Source: Lolium rigidum
Lineage: Eukaryota; Streptophyta; Magnoliopsida; Poales; Poaceae
DNA length: 64,000 nt
Direction of reading: 5' to 3'
Assembly (NCBI RefSeq): GCF_022539505.1
Contig: NC_061514.1
Coordinates: 218,201,837 to 218,265,836 of the forward strand
Below the pieces are notes generated by a model, which was not told the origin of the DNA, ran no database searches, and was given only the letters and a program-made list of their open reading frames with translations. Shown here one piece after another: positions 56,261 to 64,000 of the stretch. Each line of letters opens with the position of its first letter. Positions within the stretch are counted from its first letter, which is position 1. A program made the position numbers and the translations under genes.

Positions 56261-57165
56261 AGGAAGTTTTGCCCTGGCAGATAAGTGCGACAAGGACTTT
56301 CACAAGATTTCCGAAACCTTCGGGATGCAGGCTGAGTACGAAGCGTCCAAGCTCACCACCAACTATGACGTGTTACCTGACGGAGGAAGATCCTTGCAAG
56401 AGCAAGCTTTCGACACTTCCAAGAACTCAAAGGAAGTACAGATCCACCTGACAGATCCAAAAATACGACCTCCATCGCTTCTAACTTGGATAGCGCATAG
56501 GAAAGCGCGCTTGTTGAGTTCCTCCATGAGCGTTGGGAGATCTTCGCATGGTGTCCAGCTGAAATGCCAGGAGTACCCAGGGAAATTGCCGAGCACCCCC
56601 TCAATCTAGATCCAAGAGCTAGACCAATTCGACAACCTTTGTGGTGATTCTCTGAGCCAAACTGCAAATCCATGCTATCTGAGATCCGTCGACTCAAAGA
56701 AGCGGGTTTCATCAAGGAGCTGCACACTGAGGCCACGTGGGTCGCCAACCCAGTGTTGGTCCCGAAAAAATACACTGAAGTCCTCCGCATGTGCATCGAT
56801 TTCACGTGTCTCAATAAACATTATCCAAAGGATCACTTTCCTCTCCTGAGGATCGACCAAATTATCGATTCCACGGCAGGCTCCGAACGTCTTTCCTTCC
56901 TCGACGTGTAATCTGGTTACAATAAGGTCCGCTTGAAAGAAGAAGATGATGTAAAAACAGCTTTCATAACCCGTTATGGCATATTCTGCTACAGGACAAT
57001 GCCCTTCGGGTTGAAAAATGCCGGAGCCACGTATCAACGGATGATGCAGAAGTGCCTCGCCACGCAGATTGGAAAAAATGTCCAAGTGTACATCGACGAT
57101 GTCATCATAACTAAAAAGCAAGGGTCATCCGCGATCGATGATCTTAAGGAAACCTTCGGCAACCA
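56261..57165 (+). pseudogene. F reverse transcriptase, truncated
   Basis: From the linker (56,450-56,620) into the RT: KEAGFIKELHTEATWVANPV, LRMCIDFTCLNKHYPKDHFP, ERLSFLDV then a TAA, FITRYGIFCYRTMPFGLKNA and VQVYIDDVIITKK with the catalytic Asp pair. Stops at ~56,640 and 56,909 break it. At DDLKETFGN (57,165) the sequence switches abruptly to the minus-strand integrase of element E. Confidence 0.88.
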
Positions 57166-57720
57166 TGGAGGCACACAATTCTCTTCATGTAGATATCCGC
57201 TAGCTTCGCACTAGTGTAAGTGGTCTTCACTGACACAAAGTGAGCTACCTTGGTCAAACGACAGACTACTACCCAGATTAAATCATACTCGGATTTGGTT
57301 CGAGGAATCCAGTTATGAAGTCCATACAAATTTGATCCCATTTCCAATCTGGAACTTTCAACGGTTGTAACAAACCTGCTGTGTCTGATGTTGAGCTTTC
57401 ACCTTACTACGTGTGTTACATTTGGCTATGTACTCTGCAATGTCCTTCTTCAAGCCATTCCACCAAAATCACTCCTTCAAATACATATACATCTTAGTAT
57501 TACCAGGATGAATGGAATATGGAGACTCTTGGGATTCTTGGAAAATCAACTTCCTTAGATCGGGGTCTTCGGGTACATAGATACGCTTCCCAAACCAAAC
57601 AATTCCTTGCTCATCTTCATGGAACTCTGTTGTTCTTCCTTCCACCAATGCTTCCTTCAAGACCCTTCTGACTTCTTCTATTTCTTTATCTCCTTTCTGG
57701 GTTTCTCAGATTTTATCCAT
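57166..57720 (-). pseudogene. E integrase, truncated
   Basis: Minus-strand pieces: VWFGKRIYVPEDPDLRKLIF and ESPYSIHPGNTKMYMYLKE (HH part of the HHCC zinc domain), FWWNGLKKDIAEYIAKCNT after a stop (CC part), then GLHNWIPRTKSEYDLIWVVV and TYTSAKLADIYMKRIVCLHG from the catalytic core. The core ends at 57,166 at the junction with F, so the third catalytic residue and any chromodomain are missing. An in-frame TGA joins it to RNase H upstream (CGA-to-TGA type). Confidence 0.85.
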
Positions 57721-58947
57721 CAATGTTGGTTGAACAACTAGTGATGCTACAAAACCTTCTGGAACAACTTCCAAGCTGAGATCCCTAAATGCTTCACACA
57801 AATCCTTGGGTAACTCCTTGCTTGACAGACAGTTCACATAAGTCTTACGGCTCAGGGCATCAGCGATTACGTTTGCTTTACGGGGATGGTATTGCAAACT
57901 CAGGTCAAAATCCTCGATGAGCTCTAACCATCTTCTCTGTCTCATGTTCAAATCCTTCTGAGTGAAAATGTACTTCAGACTCTTGTGATCGGTGAATACT
58001 TCACAACGCTTCCCCATCAGGTAGTGTCTCCAGGTCTTCAAGGCATGAATTACTGAAGCTAACTCTAGGTCATGGGTAGGGTAGTTGCCTTCATGTTTCT
58101 TGAGCTGTCTAGAAGCATAAGCTGCTACTTTACCTCCTTGCGTCAACACACTCCCAAGTCCTTGACGTGATGTGTCACAGTACACTTGAAATTCTTTCTC
58201 TAGATCAGGCAGACACAACACCGGAGCAGACACTAATCTTTTCTTCAATTCTTGAAAGCTGGCTTCACAAGCCTCAGTCCACTCATATTTCTTTTCTTTC
58301 TTCAACATTTCAGTCATGGATTTAGCAATCTTGGAGAAATTCTCAATGAATCTTCTATAGTAACCAGCCAAACCTAAGAAACTACGGATTTCTCTGATTT
58401 TTTCAGGAGTTTCCCATTCTTTCACAACAGTCACCTTTGAAGGGTCGACAACAATTCCATCCTTGGATACCACGTGGCCAAGAAATCTTACTTCACTCAG
58501 CCAGAACTCACATTTACTGAACTTTGCATACAACTTGTGTCCCCGTAGCTTCCCCATAATTAGGCGAAGGTGTTCCTCATGTTCCTTAACACTCTTGGAA
58601 TAGATTAGTATGTCGTCAATGAAGACTACGACAGAATTATCAAGAAATTCCATGAATACTTTGTTCATCATATTCATGAAGTATGATGGTGCATTGGTTA
58701 AGCCAAAGGGCATCACCGTAAACTCATAGGAGCCATACCTAGTGACAAAAGCGGTCTTGGGTATGTCATGCGCTCTAATCTTAAGCTGAAAATATCCAGA
58801 CCACAGATCGATCTTGGAAAAAACAATTGCTCCTTCCAGCTGATCAAACAAGTCATTGATCCTCGGTAGGGGATATTTGTTTTGGATGGTTACTTCATTC
58901 AGTGATCGATAATCCATAACCAACCGCTGACTGTTGTCTTTTTTCAT
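57706..58947 (-). pseudogene. E reverse transcriptase and RNase H
   Basis: 413 codons with all RT blocks: [35 protein letters not shown] (catalytic Asp), [26 protein letters not shown] (catalytic pair) and [11 protein letters not shown]. RNase H follows: [45 protein letters not shown], and [13 protein letters not shown] at the end. The RNase H is single, typical of the Tekay/Del branch of Gypsy. Upstream it is separated from the protease by a stop near 58,950-59,020; the domain itself has no internal stop. Confidence 0.92.
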
Positions 58948-59019
58948 AACAAACAGAACTGGGGCTCCCCACGGGGATGAACTCTCTCTTATGAATCCTT
59001 TGTGCAGCTGCTCCTCAAG

Positions 59020-59769
59020 CTACTTTTTGATTTCTTTCAACTCATCAATGGACATAGGATAAGGTCTCTTTGCTATAGGGCCAGTGCCCGGAAGCAAGTC
59101 AATCAAAAACTCCACATCTCTATCTGGTGGCATTCCCGGTAATTCCTCTGGAAAGACATCTGGGATTTCTCTTACTATGGCCACTTGGTCTAGGCTAACC
59201 TCCTTAAGATGGTTTAGGCTAACTCCCTTAAGATAGTTCAGCCTAACATCCTTAGGTTCCAGCCGGGATTTGTACCTAATCGTTTTACCCTTTGGGATAA
59301 TTAATGTGATGGCTCTATTGGCACAATCTATGACTCCACCATAGGCAGTCATCCAATCCATACCCAATATAACGTCAAAACCTTGTGATGGTAGAACTAC
59401 TAAATGGGTAGGAAACTTCTGTAGCCCAATTTCTAAAATCAGACCCCAACAATTAGTATTGACTATCATTTCTCCACCCGAGGAACTTATTTTTAGAATC
59501 CTTCCCATTGATGCAGTGGCTAACTCATTTTTATTCACAAAAGCTTTTGATATGTATGAATGTGATGCTCCAGTATCGAATAAAATTAGTGTTGTGAAGG
59601 AGTTGAGTGGAAACGTACCAATCACAGCACCTGGTCCATTCATCACCTCTTCAACATCAAGGTGGTTCACGTGCCCCTTCTGGAATGGATTGGGCTTGGT
59701 TGTATCGACAATTTTCAGTTCCGGGCAGGTGTTGGAGTAGTGTCCATACTTCTTGCACTTGTAACACAT
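59020..59769 (-). pseudogene. E zinc knuckle and protease
   Basis: Begins with the knuckle CYKCKKYGHYSNTC, then LILFDTGASHSYISKAFV with the DTGAS active site, and GFDVILGMDWMTAYGGVIDC, the usual ILGMDW flap block. Ends in DIPDVFPEELPGMPPDRDVE-like sequence leading to RT. No stop inside. Separated by frameshift from the gag segment upstream. Confidence 0.9.
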
Positions 59770-60098
59770 GACCCCTGATAAGTCTCTCTTGTCATCTGAG
59801 TTGGATTGCTGTTGTCCATTGTTCCCATTGCCATGGCCATTACGATGGCCGTTCTGGTGACCATTGTGATGTCCAAAAAAGGAGTTGCTCTTGTATCCAC
59901 CATTGGACTTGTGACCATTGTAGTGTGGCCGTTAAAGTTGTGGCCATTACCCTTGTTGTAGTGATCTCCATGACGGTGAAAACCGCGGCTCGCACTGCCC
60001 TCACAAGAGTGGTGTTTCTTGTGAGAGAACTCAGTGTGGTTCTTGTTGCTGTTAAACTTCCTCTTGCAGTTCTCTTCCTTACTGATAGTTGGGGGCAT
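59715..60098 (-). pseudogene. E gag C-terminus, frameshifted Asn/His/Gly-rich segment
   Basis: KEENCKRKFNSNKNHTEFSH leads into GHNGH-type repeats (seen across two frames), then the knuckle region. A frameshift near 59,930 changes frame so that the track overlaps the protease frame. This basic segment precedes the nucleocapsid knuckle in Tekay/Del elements. Confidence 0.7.
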
Positions 60099-60584
60099 AT
60101 GCCACAGACAACGGTATCTTCAGGTCTCCCTTGAGTCCATTGAGGAATTTATCCTTCCTCTTAGCATCCGTGTCTATATCCTCAAGAGCATATGGATAGA
60201 GCACATAAGTCATCCATGTACTCTTTCAGTGTCCTACCTCCCTACTTCAGGGTGCGGAACTCATCCTTCTTCATGTTCATAATGCCCGATGAGATATGGG
60301 AATTACGAAAACCTTCCCTGAAGGTGTCCCAGTTTAGGGTTTCCACTTGATGAGTGACTTGGTAAGTCTCCCACCACATAGCATCTGGTCCTTCAAGTAA
60401 GTGAGCTGTAAATCTGATCTTCTCCGCGTCAGTACACTCACATGTAACCAAGTTCTTGTTAACCGAACAGAGCCAGTCATCAGCCACAATTGGCTCAGTA
60501 GCAGTAGCAAACTTGCTAGGTCTCAGCCTCAGGAATCTGGTTAGTCCGTCAACCTGGGGTGGTGGTGGAGGTGGAGGTGGTGGT

Positions 60585-60646
<62 letters not shown>

Positions 60647-60760
60647 ATTCTAATGCTGGAAGAACTGAGTCATCATCTGCATCATTTGTGCCTGGGCTGC
60701 TATCAGCTTCTGCACTGCATCATTGTTGATGTTGCGGGTGTTGGTTCGGCGGGGAGGCAT
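60099..60760 (-). pseudogene. E gag N-terminus and core with poly-Asn run
   Basis: ATG at 60760 reads MPPRRTNTRNINNDAVQKLI then QAQMMQMMTQFFQH and a TAG (60650-60652), probably from CAG. A run of ~19 Asn follows (the TTG microsatellite), then ~8 Pro, VDGLTRFLRLRPSKF, then ADDWLCSVNKNLV, EKIRFTAHLLEGPDAMWWET and NWDTFREGFRNSH, the PF03732 gag core. Another break lies near 60,240. Confidence 0.85.
60588..60646. repeat. (TTG)~20 microsatellite in gag
   Basis: 59 bp of pure TTG, preceded by a GGT-rich run. On the element strand these encode poly-Asn and poly-Pro. On the plus strand they give a meaningless poly-Leu frame. Confidence 0.95.
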
Positions 60761-61242
60761 CTGAGGTTTAGCATAGATAAGAATCATATGGATAGATACT
60801 AAGGAAGAAAAACTTCCGACCCATGCACAAACAAGTCACACAACCAAACAAAAACATTCAAAACATGAAATTCCAAACTTTCTTTAATAAGTAATAAGGT
60901 TCAAAAATACGCATAGACTAGTTGGTACTGCCATACATCTGATAGTAGGGCAATACAACAGAATGTAAAGGAATACATATGAGTCAATGGGGTCATCTAA
61001 TGCCTCTTGACTACCTTAACAAGCTAGAGAAAATGGCTACTTGCTCGTCCTCCTTGATGGTTTTCATTAGATATATCATCTAAGGAAAGAGGATTTTTTT
61101 TGAAGATGGAATAGATGAGAGTACTAGAAGTTCACAAAGTACACTTTTTCTTTAATAGAAACAAGATTAGATAGATTTTTCATCCTAGGGTCTTTCTATT
61201 TCCAATCCAAACCTAGGGTCTCGATCCTACATGCAACACTAT

Positions 61243-61254
61243 GCTCTGATACCA
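61243..61254 (-). other. Primer-binding site of element E
   Basis: The minus strand ATGGTATCAGAGC, four bases from the LTR end, matches the initiator-Met primer, as in N and A. The ~480 bp between it and the gag ATG are non-coding leader. Confidence 0.88.
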
Positions 61255-61257
61255 TTT

Positions 61258-64000
61258 TGTAACGCCCTACCTTTTAACAAAGGTAGAACACCTATGTTCA
61301 GTGCTACTCCTGGATCATTGGTAGCACCACAGTACAAAATATAGTATTCATAGCAATAGTATCAATATACAACTTAATGATCCGGTACGACAAATAAAGG
61401 GAAATACAACTGGCATAGCCCAAATGACTAGCAATCAAATAAAATTAAAATTGTCTAACACAGCGGAAATAAAATAGCATGGAGCCTCCATCTTCATTAT
61501 GCGCCACAAGCAGACATGTTGGAATGTAGACTCGAGATCCTATCAGTAATCTTCATCAGAGCGACCTGCACGTTTGAATATGCAGCCCCACGAATGGAGC
61601 TCAGTACAATGATGTACTGGCAAATGACACTTATTTGGTGGCAATTTTTAAAAGACTAACTACATGATATTTGGCTAGTGGAGCTAGGCTATTTGCATAA
61701 AGCCAGTATTGTCCTATATTTGAAAAAACATTTGATAACTTTGTAAATCATCATGGGTATACAGAGGGCGCACCATGACACACCATGAAGTTTATTAAGG
61801 GGGCACATAGGGCTCACCGTGTGCACCTAAAAGAGGTTTCTAGCGAGTTTTTATTTGATTTCAGGAAACAAAAGGGGCGTTGAGATTCTTCAGCACAATC
61901 CTTACCTAGTAGCTCAATTGTCCATGACCGGGGACACGGCTAAGATCTTCGATTAAACTCTCGAGAGGTTGTGCCCTTTCACCTTAAGACCCATCCTACC
62001 CAAGAGTAAGATGAGACAAGACCTTTGGGAAGAGAAGTTCACACATACCAGCCAGACCCGTTACTCTTATAATTCTGCTACCACCCACTGATCTGACAAC
62101 AGGATGAACCTCCACAACTTAAGACTCTTAGCAGAGCCATATAACATAGGACTGCACGGGAAGCTATCAAAAACAGTGAAGACCTACAAATCTCTTTGTT
62201 CCTGGGTGGCGGTCCACAATTCATTCAACCACCCTTCCAAGCCAGTCCACCCAGGGGTGCATTATGGTTTTTAGTTTTCAAAGTTTTGTAAATATTGTAA
62301 TCCACGAAACAATTTTGATAGTAGCCAGGTATGGCAAAGCATTTACCTAACAGGGGGGTTTCAGGGTGGCTATTCACTACAAGGTATTCTAGCATTGCAT
62401 AAACTTTGAAAACAAGGAACAACCTATCATGCATACTACTAGGAAAACACTAATGCATTATATAAAAATGGGTGAGAAGATGAGTGTCACTTGCCTTGCT
62501 CAAAGCAACCTGAACAAACACATCAATCACAAGCAAGACCCTGGTCCTCCTCACAATCTAAACAAGGCAAACAGAAGACAAATAAACATAACATTCAAAG
62601 TGCACAACAATAGACATGTATGCATGCATGATATACACTATTTAATTTCACACATAGGGATGATGTGAAAATGTTGTATTTAGTGTCCTCTGGTATTTAT
62701 AATGTTGTAATGATCTCTGCTTGTATTTGTTTTATTAAGATTTCATTTATAGCACTACTAATCACTTAAACAATGCATAGACATGAACTAAAATAGTTAC
62801 TGCAAGGTTTTATGTTTTGCAAAAATCTAAACTTGACATCTCTGGATAGGGTAAAGTAATACGAGACTAATGCAATTGGATTCACTAAAATAGTTTGTAG
62901 AATTTTGAATTATTGTCAGAATACTGATTTGAATAGATTTACAGAAGCAAGTTTGTGCACGTATTAACTTTAGCCAACTCTGGTTCCATGATGATCTACA
63001 TGTTCTAAGGATTCCAGAGACTACAAATTTGTAATTTTTGGCCCACAGGATTAATTTACACAAATTTTATAGTGTCATAGGGTTAATTCTCTATTTTGAA
63101 TTCTGGTGGAAATTTCATCATAGAACATATACTTTATTATGATATGTTTGGATTCTACATGTTGGAAGCTTTCCAACGATATAAAATTTGCTAAATTTGG
63201 ATATGTGGTTGATTTTATATTGATTTTACAAGATGGGAACAATTTGTGCCATTTAAATTTGAATTTAAACAACATTTGACTAGGTTTGACCTGCGCACTG
63301 ACTGCGCAGGTCACGTGGCGGCGTCTAATTTGCCGATACCGGTTCAGTTAATGTTTCTAATCTATGCCATCCGATCGTGATCTGACGGACGAGGAGGGAG
63401 GGGATTAAGGAGAGGAGGGAGTTCACCTTGGGGTGGCTGGGCGATGGGGAATGGCGGCGGCGGCTCAGACGCGGGGGTCGCTGGCGCTCCAGCGGTCCTC
63501 TGCGGCTGCGGACAGGCTTTCGATGTGTGGCTTGGCGTGGCCGACACGGTGGCGGTGGTGGCGTGGCCGGGATCGGGCTCGGGTGGCCGAGGCGGGCAGC
63601 CGAAAGCGGCGGCACGCGGGCGGCCTTCCGTGAGGAATTGCCGCAGCCTGGCGGCGTGAAAGAGAGAGGAGGGAGGGGGAAAAGAGAGAGGGGATGGGGG
63701 ATTTAAGGGGGGCGCTCGGGGGTAGAGATGGGGGTCGGGGTGAGTGGGGGAGGTGGGGGCGTGGGGCATGGGAGGTGGCCGGGATGGGGAGCGGTTGGAG
63801 GTGGAAAAAGGCGCTGACAGGTGGGCCCCACCTATCGGTGAGAGAGAAGAGAGAGAGAGGGGCGATGTACGCGCGTGCCATTTTCTAACGAGCTGGGCTG
63901 GTTCGTTTGGTCCGACCCAGTTGGGTCGGTCCGTTTACTTTTTTTTATTCCTTTTCTTTTCTTTTCTCTTTTTCCTTTTCTGTTTTATTTCATGTTTGTA
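61258..64000 (-). repeat. 5' LTR of Gypsy element E (incomplete)
   Basis: On the minus strand it ends AGGTAGGGCGTTACA next to the primer site. The 5' end is beyond 64000, so at least 2743 bp belong to it. The part at 63,300-63,960 is GC-rich, with a minus-strand TTAAATCCCCC motif near 63,700 as a possible TATA region followed by pyrimidine-rich sequence. The 61,260-63,300 part is A/T rich and non-coding. It carries the composite palindromic box at 61920-61967. The frames at 63,325-63,890 are low-complexity and look non-coding. Confidence 0.85.
61920..61967 (-). promoter_or_regulatory. Composite palindromic LTR box, copy in E
   Basis: Minus strand: palindrome CTCTCGAGAG, spacer TTTAATCG, palindrome AAGATCTT, then (A)GCCGTGTCCCCGGTCATGG. 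It lies ~0.66 kb from the LTR's 3' end. Both palindromes differ in sequence from those of D and N but occupy the same places. Confidence 0.75.

Noticed and set aside
60456..60653. Plus-strand ORF ending in ~20 Leu
   Set aside because: It is the antisense translation of the TTG microsatellite in gag of E.
63325..63888. Pro-rich ORFs at the right end of the window
   Set aside because: All six frames are open in a GC-rich part of the E LTR; composition explains them.

Overview
The window looks like repeat-rich, intergenic chromosomal DNA of a large-genome grass, most likely a Triticeae species (wheat, Aegilops, barley or rye group). Reasons: nested LTR retrotransposons with multi-kilobase LTRs, CACTA transposons with long subterminal repeat arrays, Stowaway-type MITEs, and a 3' tail resembling the Au SINE. 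I see no intact conserved host gene, no bacterial-style operon and no CRISPR. The species call is inference; no organelle or rDNA marker helps.

Layout. (1) 1-6727: minus-sense LTR retrotransposon 'D'; a ~5.9 kb LTR (859-6727) with a degenerate primer-binding site and part of the interior. (2) 6728-12952: minus-sense element 'C', with a 1540-bp right LTR, a tRNA-Asp-type primer site and one 426-codon orphan ORF but no pol; D interrupts its left LTR. (3) 12953-17169: minus-sense Ty3/Gypsy 'B' of Tat type (protease, RT, two RNase H domains), truncated by C and lacking most of gag. (4) 17170-35380: one end of a CACTA transposon 'H', split by copia-type element 'A' (17347-34978, TSD AGGGG). A itself is split by element 'N' (22741-30719, TSD CTTGG), which is two ~3.76 kb LTRs around only 465 bp. 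(5) 35381-37295: a 1.9 kb spacer with a telomere-like repeat. (6) 37296-52677: CACTA terminus 'G', a ~2.7 kb array of ~135-bp repeats, then two minus-strand transposon-type genes with many small exons. One has tandemly duplicated exons and B3-like domains; the other has a transposase-associated zinc domain and a 58-residue tandem repeat. MITEs and a SINE lie among the exons. (7) 52795-57165: plus-sense Tat-type Gypsy 'F', truncated inside RT. (8) 57166-64000: minus-sense Tekay/Del-like Gypsy 'E', from integrase back through RT, protease and gag to its 5' LTR, which runs off the window.

How the parts relate. The nesting gives an order: N entered A, A entered H; D entered C, C entered B, and B adjoins or entered H. 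Three of the LTR elements (A, C, N) carry no pol and would need enzymes from other elements. Nearly every coding relic has stop codons, many of the C-to-T kind expected from methylated-DNA decay. The most interesting signals are: a composite palindromic box shared by the LTRs of three different elements (D, N, E) at a similar place; extra polypurine-like tracts in A and C; N's near-empty interior without a visible polypurine tract; and the exon-duplicated gene beside the CACTA array.
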